The notes beneath the pieces are model-generated. The model did no database searches. It was not told the origin of the DNA and saw nothing but the letters and a program-made list of their open reading frames with translations. From NCBI GenBank assembly GCA_016929095.1, contig JAFGJM010000033.1:1-64000 (forward strand): a stretch of DNA of 64,000 nt. The letters are read 5' to 3'. Position numbers and translations under genes: made by a program. Below, in pieces: positions 24,715-32,934 of this stretch. The DNA comes from Anaerolineales bacterium. GTDB lineage: Bacteria; Chloroflexota; Anaerolineae; Anaerolineales; UBA4823. Within the stretch, counting starts at the first letter, position 1, and the number at the start of each line of letters is the position of its first letter.

Positions 24715-26541
24715 ATGAATAAAATGTTATCCTTTATATGCATGATCATAATCATAATGGCTTTAGTATTGGGAGGCTGTTCTTCAAAACCTGAACCTGT
24801 TTCAGCAACACCCTCTTCTCCAACCTCCACCGTTGAAACTGCTACCACCAAAACTGAAATCCAAGATATCGATTCATTTTTCAACCAAACTTACTTTACC
24901 TTGTGGGGCAGGGATCCTGAAACGGTGACAATTTTGGGATTAGCCTCGGTATTTTCCCAGAATAATGACCAGTTGACGGATATCTCCGATGAATACATCC
25001 GCGAGACTCAGTCCCTGGAAAAAGAAACATTAGCCCAGTTGAATGAATATGATTGGGCATCATTAACTGCCGACCAACAAATGACTTATGATGTTTTTAA
25101 ATGGTATTTAGAGGATCGGATTCGCAGCCATGAATTTATGTACAACGATTATCCGGTCAATGTAACCGTTTTTAGTGTTCACACCAGCCTGCTTGATTTG
25201 TTCACCGAGTACCAACCGATGGAAACAGCCAAAGATGCGCAGGCTTTTATCGCACGATTAACACAGGTCGATCAAAAAATGACCCAATTAGTGGATGGGT
25301 TGAATCGACGAGAAGAAGCGGGGGTAATATTACCTAAATTCTTGCTGTCGTGGGTGAATCAGGAAATCAACCAAATTGCTTACAACGATGCCCGATCGAC
25401 CCCCTATTATCAAACCTTTGAAGCAAAATTGGATGATATATCGGGTGTAAGTGAAACGGAAAAAGAGCAATTATTGACCGAGGCAGCAGATGCAGTCACA
25501 TCTTCAGTACTGCCTGGCTATCAGAAGCTGGCGGATTGTTTAAATGGTCAACTGGCAAAAGCGACCAATGATGGCGGGGTGTGGAAATTTCCCAAAGGTG
25601 AGGGGTATTATGCTTATATATTGCGCCATTACACAACCACCACACTGAGCGCCGATGAAATTCACGCATTAGGATTGGAACAGCTTGAACGCATCCACGC
25701 TGAAATGCGGGTGATATTTGACCAGTTGGGTTATCCACAAGAGGCTGATCTGCCGACTTTGTTCGAGAAAGTCGCCCAGGATAGCGGTATGGCGTCTGGC
25801 GACGAGATGGTAGGTATATTTGAGGGATTAATCGAAGGAACAGAACCATTTTTGGATCAGGCATTTGATATTCGACCAAGGGCAGATGTCATCGTTCAAG
25901 GTGTCGATTATGGCGGTTATTATATGCCGCCGGCAGTGGACGGTTCCCGCCCGGGGATATTCTATGCCACGCTAAGTGGTTCAGAGCCTAAGTTCAATAT
26001 GCCTTCATTACTGTATCACGAGACAATTCCGGGGCATCACTTCCAAATAGCCATCGCTCAGGAGCTTGACCTCCTTCCTTTGCGCCGCACTATGGATTTC
26101 ACGGCTTATGCAGAGGGATGGGCGCTTTATGCCGAACGCTTGATGTCTGAATTGGGGGCGTATGAGGATAATCCTTATGGCGACCTGGGGCGTTTGCAGT
26201 ATGAGGCTTTCCGGGCGGCTCGATTGGTGGTGGATACAGGAATCCATGTCAAAAAATGGGATTACAACCGGGCGCTTGAATTCATGGTGCAAAACAGCGG
26301 CTTGAGCCAGGATCAAATGCAATATGAAGTCAGCCGGTATATGTCTATACCGGGTCAATCGACAGCTTATGAGGTTGGGTTGATGCAATTCCTGGCATTA
26401 CGTCAAAAAGCACAAGAGGCTTTAGGTGATCGGTTCGACCTTAAGGAATTTCACAACGCCGTATTGCTGAACGGCGCGGTACCCCTTGAGGTTCTGGAGG
26501 TCTTGGTGGATAATTATATTCAGGAGACATTAAGCGGATGA
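24715..26541 (+). CDS. DUF885-family lipoprotein, putative metallopeptidase
   Basis: A 608-residue lipoprotein: hydrophobic signal and lipobox LGGC (Cys22), then a Ser/Pro/Thr-rich linker to about residue 45. The body is all-helical and carries the DUF885 hallmarks YHETIPGHHFQIA (His435, Glu436, His441) and AYAEGWALYAERLM, a likely HExxxH-plus-Glu metal site. DUF885 proteins resemble M32/M3-type peptidases, but activity is mostly untested. It is translationally coupled to the following DUF362 gene (4-bp overlap). Confidence 0.88.
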   Translation: MNKMLSFICMIIIIMALVLGGCSSKPEPVSATPSSPTSTVETATTKTEIQDIDSFFNQTYFTLWGRDPETVTILGLASVFSQNNDQLTDISDEYIRETQSLEKETLAQLNEYDWASLTADQQMTYDVFKWYLEDRIRSHEFMYNDYPVNVTVFSVHTSLLDLFTEYQPMETAKDAQAFIARLTQVDQKMTQLVDGLNRREEAGVILPKFLLSWVNQEINQIAYNDARSTPYYQTFEAKLDDISGVSETEKEQLLTEAADAVTSSVLPGYQKLADCLNGQLAKATNDGGVWKFPKGEGYYAYILRHYTTTTLSADEIHALGLEQLERIHAEMRVIFDQLGYPQEADLPTLFEKVAQDSGMASGDEMVGIFEGLIEGTEPFLDQAFDIRPRADVIVQGVDYGGYYMPPAVDGSRPGIFYATLSGSEPKFNMPSLLYHETIPGHHFQIAIAQELDLLPLRRTMDFTAYAEGWALYAERLMSELGAYEDNPYGDLGRLQYEAFRAARLVVDTGIHVKKWDYNRALEFMVQNSGLSQDQMQYEVSRYMSIPGQSTAYEVGLMQFLALRQKAQEALGDRFDLKEFHNAVLLNGAVPLEVLEVLVDNYIQETLSG

Positions 26542-27677
26542 GGTCTATCAACCGGCGCGGTTTTTTACGCATGACAGGCGTTTGGGGGAAGGCAGCCGGA
26601 TTATCCCTGTTTCTAAAAGCCTGTGCAAAAGTTGGTATTCCTACCCCGCCGGTTGATTCACCTATTGAAACACAAGAACCGTTTTTAACCGAAAAAATCC
26701 CAACAACTGAATCTTTATTGGAAAGCCAGACTCCCACACCTGGTCCTTCGACCATGCCGGCATCCACCCTTACTCCCGATCCGGGAAGAATTGCCCTGGT
26801 AAAAACCATGGATCGTGGAGCGGGAGTACGCCAGGCAATCGATTTGTTGGGAATACATCCAATAAAAAACAAGCGTGTTTTTCTTAAACCCAATTACAAC
26901 AGCGCTGACCCCGCACCCGGCTCCACACATGCAGACGTGTTACGTTCGCTGGCATCCTGGCTGGTGGAAAGCGAAGCGCAATCCATTACTTTGGGAGAAC
27001 GCAGCGGCATGGGTGATACGCGCCAGGTTTTACAGCAGCTCGGTGTGTTCGATATCGCCGATGAATTTAGCATGACAGTGATCGTATTGGATGACCTGGC
27101 TGCCGATGGCTGGGTAAAGTTCGCACCCCAAGGCAGCCATTGGCAGCGGGGATTTATATTTCCCCGCGCCTGCCTGGAGGCGGACATCATCGTTCAGGCT
27201 TGCTGCCTCAAGACGCATCAATATGGCGGGTATTTCACGATGTCGCTCAAGAATTCGGTCGGTTTGGTAGCCAAATACGATCCGGTTGATGGTTATAACT
27301 ATATGACCGAACTCCATTCTTCCGGCGATCAAAGAAAGATGATTGCGGAAATCAATACTGTATACCAGCCAGCTTTGATTGTGATGGACGGGGTGGAGGC
27401 TTTTGTGAGCGGGGGTCCGGCAGTAGGGAAAACAGTTCAACCCGGCGTTATACTGGCAGGGGCTGACCGGATTGCTATCGACGCGGTGGGGGTGGCTATT
27501 CTGAGATATTATGGAACCACGCCGCAGGTAAGTGAAGGCAAGATTTTCGAGCAGGAGCAAATCACCCGGGCGGTGGAATTGAGGCTGGGCGTGGATTCGC
27601 CTGAAAAAATTTCGTTTGTCACGGGGGATGAAAGCAGCGCGGGATTTGCGGAAGAGTTAAAACCTTTGTTGATTTAA
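26538..27677 (+). CDS. DUF362 protein with twin-arginine signal and lipobox
   Basis: A 379-residue exported protein. The N-terminus has a twin-arginine-like NRRGFLRMTG followed by a lipobox-like LKAC (Cys29) and a Thr/Pro-rich linker (about 33-80). The body is a DUF362 domain: LKPNYNSADPAPGSTHADVL, GERSGMGDT, CLKTHQYGGYFTMSLKN.VG and a closing AGADRIAIDAVGVAILRYYG. DUF362 proteins sometimes carry ferredoxin domains; none is present here. Cofactor and reaction are unknown. Tat export would mean it folds, perhaps with a metal, before export. Confidence 0.85.
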   Translation: MRSINRRGFLRMTGVWGKAAGLSLFLKACAKVGIPTPPVDSPIETQEPFLTEKIPTTESLLESQTPTPGPSTMPASTLTPDPGRIALVKTMDRGAGVRQAIDLLGIHPIKNKRVFLKPNYNSADPAPGSTHADVLRSLASWLVESEAQSITLGERSGMGDTRQVLQQLGVFDIADEFSMTVIVLDDLAADGWVKFAPQGSHWQRGFIFPRACLEADIIVQACCLKTHQYGGYFTMSLKNSVGLVAKYDPVDGYNYMTELHSSGDQRKMIAEINTVYQPALIVMDGVEAFVSGGPAVGKTVQPGVILAGADRIAIDAVGVAILRYYGTTPQVSEGKIFEQEQITRAVELRLGVDSPEKISFVTGDESSAGFAEELKPLLI

Positions 27678-27727
27678 GGCGGGTTGCTCGAATTGATTTA
27701 TGCCTCAATTAGTAAAATATGTCTATT

Positions 27728-27770
27728 ATATAACTGTAGATGGGATCGCCGATCCCATCTACAGTTATAT
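27728..27770. repeat. Perfect 21-bp inverted repeat
   Basis: Bases 27728-27748 are the exact reverse complement of 27750-27770 with a single C between. The core is CTGTAGATGGGATC. No T run follows on either strand, so it is not a standard terminator. It lies 50 bp after the DUF362 gene. Confidence 0.85.
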
Positions 27771-27839
27771 GGACTGTTCATTGTTGACTTCAATATCCTT
27801 CGTAACCTTGGGATATGTGCTTTGGGTGCGGACCCCCTC

Positions 27840-27972
27840 CCTGCCCTCCCCCATTTTAAAGAGCGAAAATGGGGGAGGAAATTATGCGGGGCATCCATAT
27901 TGAAGAGCGAATATGGGGGAGGAAATAATACGGGGCATCCATATTGAAAAGCGAAAATGGGAGAGGATAGTT
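27840..27972. repeat. Array of CTCCCCCATTT hairpin repeats
   Basis: Contains a hairpin CCCTCCCCCATTTT / AAAATGGGGGAGG (27844-27878), then two tandem units beginning CGGGGCATCCATATTGAA at 27887 and 27931 (period 44 bp), each ending in a GGGGGAGG-type half hairpin. These belong to the same family as the repeats at 48.97 and 59.1-60.1 kb. Confidence 0.75.
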
Positions 27973-27986
27973 ACCAAAAGCGACGA

Positions 27987-28093
27987 TCCTGCTTTCCTGC
28001 CTTCCTTATAAATTAGGTATCAGGTAATTCGGTATTAGGGATTAGTATCTGATAAGATTTCTGATTCCCTAATTACCCTATTACCCGATTACC
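27987..28093. repeat. 25-bp dispersed repeat plus TATTAGG inverted repeat
   Basis: 27987-28011 is the exact reverse complement of 58354-58378 (25 of 25 bases; core AAGGAAGGCAGGAAAGCAGG on the plus strand there). Next to it, GGTAATTCGGTATTAGGG (from 28023) is an imperfect inverted repeat of CCTATTACCCGATTACC ending at 28093. No gene in this stretch. Confidence 0.65.
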
Positions 28094-28104
28094 TTATACC
28101 TTGC

Positions 28105-30984
28105 TCAGCTCAACAGAATTTCCGCATATGCCTGTAATGCCTGGTAATAGGACAAAATGCTGGGGATGTAGTGCCGTTCGTTGGCAGCGTGCGGACCGAT
28201 GCCGGTTTGCCCCCACACCACGCCCTGTCCCTGGGGGGCAAAGCGGGCGCTGGTGCCGGGCAGTTTACGACCCAGTTTGATTTCCGCGCCGGAGCATTGT
28301 TCCACCGCCTTCACCAATGATTGCAGATAGGGATTGGACTCGTGACAGGTGATGCCGTTTTCCTTGACCGAAATAACCAGATCCAGGGATTGCTCTTCGC
28401 ATAGTTTGGTCAGGTCGGTTTCGAATGCCGCCAGGTTGTCTTCATGGATGGGGCGGATCTCGACGCCCAGCACGCCTTCACCGGCGGTGATATTGTAGAT
28501 GCCCGGCGTGCCAACCTGAATGAACGGGAATTTGGCTTGCGATTGCCAGCCATCGGAGCTTTTCAAAGTAAAGTATTTTTCCATCAATTCCGAAATGCCA
28601 CTGCGCGCCAGCAGCAAACGCTCGGTTAAATCGGTGGGCAGGGATTTGCCATTCGCCGGTTTGGCTGCGCTAACGCCGGAATGCATTTTTTGACCGCGGG
28701 CGATGATGTCGAAGCGCATCACGCCCCGGTTGCGGTTACAGATTTCGCCCCATAATTCATCGCCTTTTTCGCCGGTGCGTTCTCCGGCAATCATGATTTT
28801 CGGCAGACAATCTTCACCGAAGGGAGAATTTCCATTTGAAAAACCATTGGGCATGTTTTCACCGCTAGCCAGGGCTTTCAGGACATGCGGTGTGCCCATC
28901 GGTTCGCTTTCGCCGTTTTCCTCGTTCCCGATTAACAATAAGTTGATTGGCGGGAGTTTACCGCCTTTGCGCAGCGTATCTTTCATCCATACCAGATAGG
29001 TGGCGACCACAGTTTTCATGTCCGCCGCGCCGCGTCCCCACAGATAATCGCCGTCGATGCGCGGTTCGAACTGGCTGTCATCCGGGTCGGGCGGTACCAC
29101 ATCGAAGTGCCCGGACAGCATTACAGGGGCGCAGCAATTGCCGGGGAAGTTGATCAATAAAGCCGGGTATTTATCCTTATCAAAATAGAGTACATCCAAC
29201 CCGTAATCACGAACATAATCGAAAATGAAGGTCGAGGCGCGATGAACTTCCTTTAAACGTTCGCCGACCATGGTGACCGATGGGATGCGGATGAGTTTTT
29301 GCGCCAGGTCTACAATTTCGCTGGTCTTATCCGGATAGCGCAATTCTATGTATGCATCCGGTCGGCGGCGGAAGCGCTGGGGGGCTTCTGCATCCTGTCG
29401 GGCATCATCACGGGCGCGGTGCAGGAAATCGCTGAACTTGTTTTCATCGCCTTGCAGGCTGTGGTAGTTTTCCACAATGCGTTCGATATCGCTTTTTACC
29501 TGGGTTTCGCGTTCTTCTGCCAGGGTTTGAAGCAGCGACAAAGGCACAATGTCGCTGTTTCCTAATTCTTTCGATAAACGCATGCGCAGCGCCTCGGCGG
29601 TGTTGGGTGCCCCGGTTGCCATTTCCTTAAGTGGGGTGAGAGCTTCGACGTAACCCAAAGCTTCAGCCAGAGGGTGAACTTGTTCCAGAGTCCAGCGCAG
29701 AAAATCCCGCATCCCGATAGGCTTAGCAGTGAAGGGATTTTCAATTTCACCGCGTAAACCGTAGCGGGCAGCCAGGTCTTCATTGCGACGCGCTCTGCTG
29801 ATGTCTTCGCGATCGTAGCGGAAAGCGCGGGCAAAATCGGGGTCGGCATAAAAGCGGACCAGGAGCAGGTGTTTCAGCAAAAGGTTGGCGATGTCCAAAT
29901 CCAGGGAATGACCGCCTTCATCGGTGCGGATTTCAACCCTTGCCATGGGCAGGTCGATACGGGCTAACAGGTTTTGGATTTCGATATCGTGGGCGATTTC
30001 TTCCACCTGAATGGTCTCTCCAGCTGCGTATAGACCGCGGGCGTAGAGATCGTGCAATTGTTTACTGGTCATCAGAATCAAGCGCTCGACCGGCTCGGCA
30101 AACGAGCGGGCGCGGACGGGAGTCCAGTTATTGTTACCAAATCGCACTCCACTGCGCACCAGATCGTAGGATATTCTCAGGTAATCTTCCAGCGAACGGT
30201 ACAGGTCGGGTACATCTAATGATGGGGGATTAGGGAAGGTAAGATTGCGCACTGAATCAAATTCGGTCACCACTACTTCGTAATCGCCGTCTTTGGGTCG
30301 GGCAGCCAGGGGGGTCGAGGCGCTGGTGGCGATGAACAATGCTGTGAAAGCCCGCATTAATCGGGTGGCGGTGATGTAAAACTGGCTTTTGAAATTATCC
30401 AGATGATGATCGCCCCTTTCGGAAGCCGGCAGATACATGAAATCCCATACGAACAATGGATCGGGCAGCGACAGGTTAGTGTGAATTCCAGTGGTAGCTA
30501 ATTTATTGCCGTATAGGTCGACGCAGTGTTCAAGATAGCGCCTCTTTGCCAGATGCCACGACCCGGGAATGGAATGGTGGTTTACCTCGGTAGGCAGCCA
30601 TAGGTTGCCATGCCAGTAGTATAAATGTTCATTATAAAGTGCGCCAGCTTTATGCATGGCATTGATGAGTATGCCTTCAAAAAGACGAGCTTCGTAAACT
30701 GCGCCGAGAGGGTCGAAATATGGACGGGTAGCCCATTCGATCATCCAGTTGAACACTTCGAGCTGGCTATATTCCTTCGACCAGGGAGAAACACAATCGT
30801 CGCGTAAAAAATCCACAAACGATTTCTGGTCGGGACCAGAACCCACGGTCATTAAGGGACGGCACTGACTGTCTAACAGGTTCCACTCCAATTCGAAACC
30901 GCACAACCCGCCGCTTGGTTTGAATTTTTGAGCCGATTGCGTTGCCAATCGAAATTTTTCAGCGAATAAAACAGGATCGTACAT
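28105..30984 (-). CDS. Fusion of a glutamate-cysteine-ligase-like domain and an M20 metallopeptidase
   Basis: A 959-residue, two-enzyme protein. Residues 1-500 resemble the GCS2/GshA-type carboxylate-amine ligase fold: GGLCGFELEWN near 25-35, YNEHLYYWHGNLW, TTGIHTNLSLPDP (165-177), and ARVEIRTDEGG (348-358). A helical linker runs to about 545. Residues 545-959 are an M20 (ArgE/DapE/CPG2) peptidase with SGHFDVVPP (His626, Asp628), GRGAADMK (Asp655), GNEENGES (Glu688, Glu689) and a C-terminal ANERHYIPS. One half would form an amide or gamma-glutamyl bond and the other hydrolyse one. GGAGG precedes the ATG. It follows the aminotransferase on the same strand with a 63-bp gap. Confidence 0.85.
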   Translation of the reverse strand: MYDPVLFAEKFRLATQSAQKFKPSGGLCGFELEWNLLDSQCRPLMTVGSGPDQKSFVDFLRDDCVSPWSKEYSQLEVFNWMIEWATRPYFDPLGAVYEARLFEGILINAMHKAGALYNEHLYYWHGNLWLPTEVNHHSIPGSWHLAKRRYLEHCVDLYGNKLATTGIHTNLSLPDPLFVWDFMYLPASERGDHHLDNFKSQFYITATRLMRAFTALFIATSASTPLAARPKDGDYEVVVTEFDSVRNLTFPNPPSLDVPDLYRSLEDYLRISYDLVRSGVRFGNNNWTPVRARSFAEPVERLILMTSKQLHDLYARGLYAAGETIQVEEIAHDIEIQNLLARIDLPMARVEIRTDEGGHSLDLDIANLLLKHLLLVRFYADPDFARAFRYDREDISRARRNEDLAARYGLRGEIENPFTAKPIGMRDFLRWTLEQVHPLAEALGYVEALTPLKEMATGAPNTAEALRMRLSKELGNSDIVPLSLLQTLAEERETQVKSDIERIVENYHSLQGDENKFSDFLHRARDDARQDAEAPQRFRRRPDAYIELRYPDKTSEIVDLAQKLIRIPSVTMVGERLKEVHRASTFIFDYVRDYGLDVLYFDKDKYPALLINFPGNCCAPVMLSGHFDVVPPDPDDSQFEPRIDGDYLWGRGAADMKTVVATYLVWMKDTLRKGGKLPPINLLLIGNEENGESEPMGTPHVLKALASGENMPNGFSNGNSPFGEDCLPKIMIAGERTGEKGDELWGEICNRNRGVMRFDIIARGQKMHSGVSAAKPANGKSLPTDLTERLLLARSGISELMEKYFTLKSSDGWQSQAKFPFIQVGTPGIYNITAGEGVLGVEIRPIHEDNLAAFETDLTKLCEEQSLDLVISVKENGITCHESNPYLQSLVKAVEQCSGAEIKLGRKLPGTSARFAPQGQGVVWGQTGIGPHAANERHYIPSILSYYQALQAYAEILLS

Positions 30985-31047
30985 TTGGGCTACCTCCGAA
31001 AGAAGAGTGAGTGTTGGATAGGTAAGAGGTGGTTTGTTCGTCTATCT

Positions 31048-32358
31048 CTATTTTTTCAATGCTTCAAGACCATCCAGGAGTCGTTGCGCTGCGCCTAAGG
31101 TGCGTTCCACCGGTGTGGCGTAGGAGAAACGCACCCACTCGCCGCCATAAGGTGAGAAAAACGCGCCGGGCACAACCGCAACCCCCACTTCTTCAGCCAG
31201 GTATTGACCCAGTGGTTCGGTGTCTTCCCAGCCGCGCGCTTTCAACCATTCACCCACATGGATAAAAGCATAATAGCCTTTTCCGATGATATAAGTGAAA
31301 TTGTGTTTATCTAAAAATTCTTTCAACACCTTGCGGCTGGCATTGGTCGGTTCTGCAATCGTGCGAACAGCATTTGCATACCCCATTTCGTAGGCGGTCA
31401 TGGCAACCGCCAATGAATAGAAGGAGGGCATGACAGTATGTGAGGCACGCGCCACAATATACTTTACAAAGTTTTCGTTGGCGATCATATGACAATTGCG
31501 GATATTAGAACCACCCAGACTCTTCGTAATGCCATCCAGGAAGATCAAACGCTCGCGTTCTGCCGGTTCGAAAAGGCGCAAGAAGGCATTCAGGTTCATG
31601 GGTTGTTCGTCAGTGACATAGTGATACATCCAATCGAAGAGTACGAAAGCTACCCCGGCATCCAAAGCGGTTTTTGCCAGAGCTACCTGTCTCTCCGGGG
31701 TGATGGTCAGCCCGGTGGGATTGTCGGGGCAGGTGATCACCAATCCGGCAACCTTTCTGCCGCTGCTTTCGGCAAAGCGCACGCATTCCCTGATCGAATC
31801 TTCAGAATATGCCCAACCTTCTTCCGGTTTTCCCGGCGCCCACATCACATTCGCGCCAATCCCGTATGGACCCCAGTTGTAAGAAATCCAGGGTACCCGC
31901 GAGACGACCAGGGCGTCGCCGATGCGGCCATGACCTAGCGCCAACATCGCCTGATAGGCTTTAACCAGCGCATCTCGCCCGCCCTGGGTACCGATCACAT
32001 TGGCGGGGGTTATCCCCAGGTCGGCATCTAATTGCCAATATTTTTCGATGACACATTTGCGGAAATCGTTGGTGCCAAAAGGCATATCATAAGCGGTGCC
32101 ATGCTCGATCTGCTTTTGGGCGGCAATTTCTAATATTTCCTTGGGAATACCCGGAAGACTGGCGCCGCCATCCCCCTGGGATGCATCGTAGATCGGTGAA
32201 TCGGGGTATTTTGCCGTATAAACTTTCAGCGCTTTATTGATCAGGAACATCCGGGAGGGGGGGATATCTGCCATGCTTTGCAGGTAATTATTAACCGGGG
32301 TTAAGTTTTCCTGCGGGACGGCGTAGGTAGGAACATCGGGTGAGACAAGGTTTTGCAT
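31048..32358 (-). CDS. PLP-dependent class I/II aminotransferase
   Basis: A 436-residue fold-type I aminotransferase. It shows TCPDNPTGL (substrate/PLP region), FVLFDWMYHY (PLP-pyridine Asp) and the Schiff-base Lys in FLDGITKSLGGSNIRN. The C-terminal FVRFSYATP provides the carboxylate-binding Arg. N-terminal residues 1-50 form an extension unlike standard aspartate aminotransferases. Substrate cannot be named. It is preceded by a promoter, a Thr-rich leader peptide and a terminator (32383-32586, minus strand), so its expression should respond to charged tRNA, and it probably shares a transcript with the GCS2-like/M20 fusion. Confidence 0.9.
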   Translation of the reverse strand: MQNLVSPDVPTYAVPQENLTPVNNYLQSMADIPPSRMFLINKALKVYTAKYPDSPIYDASQGDGGASLPGIPKEILEIAAQKQIEHGTAYDMPFGTNDFRKCVIEKYWQLDADLGITPANVIGTQGGRDALVKAYQAMLALGHGRIGDALVVSRVPWISYNWGPYGIGANVMWAPGKPEEGWAYSEDSIRECVRFAESSGRKVAGLVITCPDNPTGLTITPERQVALAKTALDAGVAFVLFDWMYHYVTDEQPMNLNAFLRLFEPAERERLIFLDGITKSLGGSNIRNCHMIANENFVKYIVARASHTVMPSFYSLAVAMTAYEMGYANAVRTIAEPTNASRKVLKEFLDKHNFTYIIGKGYYAFIHVGEWLKARGWEDTEPLGQYLAEEVGVAVVPGAFFSPYGGEWVRFSYATPVERTLGAAQRLLDGLEALKK

Positions 32359-32382
32359 GGTTATTTTCCTTTCGATATTTAG

Positions 32383-32410
32383 AAAAAGCCCCGCATTTGG
32401 CGGGGCTTTG
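32383..32410 (-). terminator. Attenuator terminator ahead of the aminotransferase
   Basis: On the minus strand AAAGCCCCGC and GCGGGGCTTT form a perfect GC-rich stem with a small loop and a T run, only 25 bp before the aminotransferase start. The 5' arm (plus 32399-32410) can alternatively pair over 11-12 bp, with two G-U pairs, to the leader segment at plus 32472-32482, inside the leader-peptide codons. That is the antiterminator. Confidence 0.85.
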
Positions 32411-32445
32411 GTTTCTTTTCAGCTGTCCTAGCAAGTGCATTTCAT

Positions 32446-32547
32446 TTAGCGCGCCTGCCTGGTTGCAACCACAAACCCCACCACGTTGGAACAACGGGTA
32501 GTAGTAGTAGAGTTGGTAGTATTAGCATCCACAATTCGGGTAACCAT
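32446..32547 (-). CDS. Thr-rich leader peptide (attenuator)
   Basis: A 33-codon reading frame (ATG to TAA) with eight Thr codons, including a block NTTNSTTTTR at residues 9-18, and a Val-rich second half (VVGFVV). It sits between a strong promoter and the aminotransferase terminator, like thr-operon leader peptides of enterobacteria. A ribosome stalled on Thr14-17 would cover bases to about 32485 and leave 32472-32482 free to pair with the terminator arm, so low charged tRNA-Thr should allow read-through. No clear ribosome-binding site; the ATG is about 4 nt from the predicted transcription start. Confidence 0.75.
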   Translation of the reverse strand: MVTRIVDANTTNSTTTTRCSNVVGFVVATRQAR

Positions 32548-32557
32548 ATCGGGCGCA

Positions 32558-32586
32558 ACTATACCACTTCGTCCAACAACCGTCAA
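32558..32586 (-). promoter_or_regulatory. Promoter of the Thr-leader/aminotransferase transcript
   Basis: Minus-strand TTGACG (complement of 32581-32586), 17-bp spacer, TATAGT (complement of 32558-32563). The expected start is near 32551. Confidence 0.75.
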
Positions 32587-32634
32587 GTCATTCAGGGGAT
32601 GTTTGTTAATATTTAAGAAAATTTATGTAACCCA

Positions 32635-32663
32635 TTGACGGATACCCGCCTGGCTGGTAAAAT
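32635..32663 (+). promoter_or_regulatory. Promoter of the Arg-leader/argG transcript
   Basis: TTGACG (32635-32640), 17-bp spacer, TAAAAT (32658-32663). Expected start near 32670. The -35 hexamer is identical to that of the divergent Thr-leader promoter 48 bp away. Confidence 0.75.
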
Positions 32664-32673
32664 CCTGCCCAAT

Positions 32674-32748
32674 ATGAAAATGTCTTTTGTTTCGTTACGC
32701 GCCCGTCGTATGCGCCCATTTCTCTCCGAGAAGATCGGGAGCTTTTGA
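32674..32748 (+). CDS. Arg-rich leader peptide (attenuator of argG)
   Basis: A 24-codon frame (ATG to TGA) with Arg at residues 9, 11, 12 and 14 (SLRARRMRP). It starts about 4 nt after the predicted transcription start, without a ribosome-binding site. It is followed by a terminator and then argG. Downstream pairings fit a classic attenuator: CTCTC (32722-32726) with GGGAG (32737-32741) as protector; 32737-32749 with 32797-32811 as antiterminator; 32803-32811 with 32817-32825 as terminator. A ribosome stalled at Arg11-14 would mask CTCTC and favour the antiterminator. Confidence 0.75.
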   Translation: MKMSFVSLRARRMRPFLSEKIGSF

Positions 32749-32801
32749 TTTGGACGATGGCGTAAGCGGAAAAACGCATAGACATTGACTGGTAATATCA
32801 A

Positions 32802-32832
32802 ACAGCCCTCCTTCTCGGAGGGCTGTTTTTAT
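32802..32832 (+). terminator. Attenuator terminator ahead of argG
   Basis: CAGCCCTCC (32803-32811) pairs perfectly with GGAGGGCTG (32817-32825), followed by five T and then ATTT. It lies 54 bp after the leader stop codon and about 100 bp before the argG ATG. Confidence 0.88.
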
Positions 32833-32934
32833 TTATCTCCCTTTGGATTTTCCCCCGTCCGGCTGATCGTGACTAACAGTAATCAAGGTGCGGAATGGGA
32901 AGACTTAAGGGGGAATATAAACATAGGAGAAATT

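Noticed and set aside
32359..32560. A T-box riboswitch upstream of the aminotransferase
   Set aside because: No T-box sequence, specifier loop or stem I length was found. The short Thr-codon frame with alternative hairpins explains the region better.
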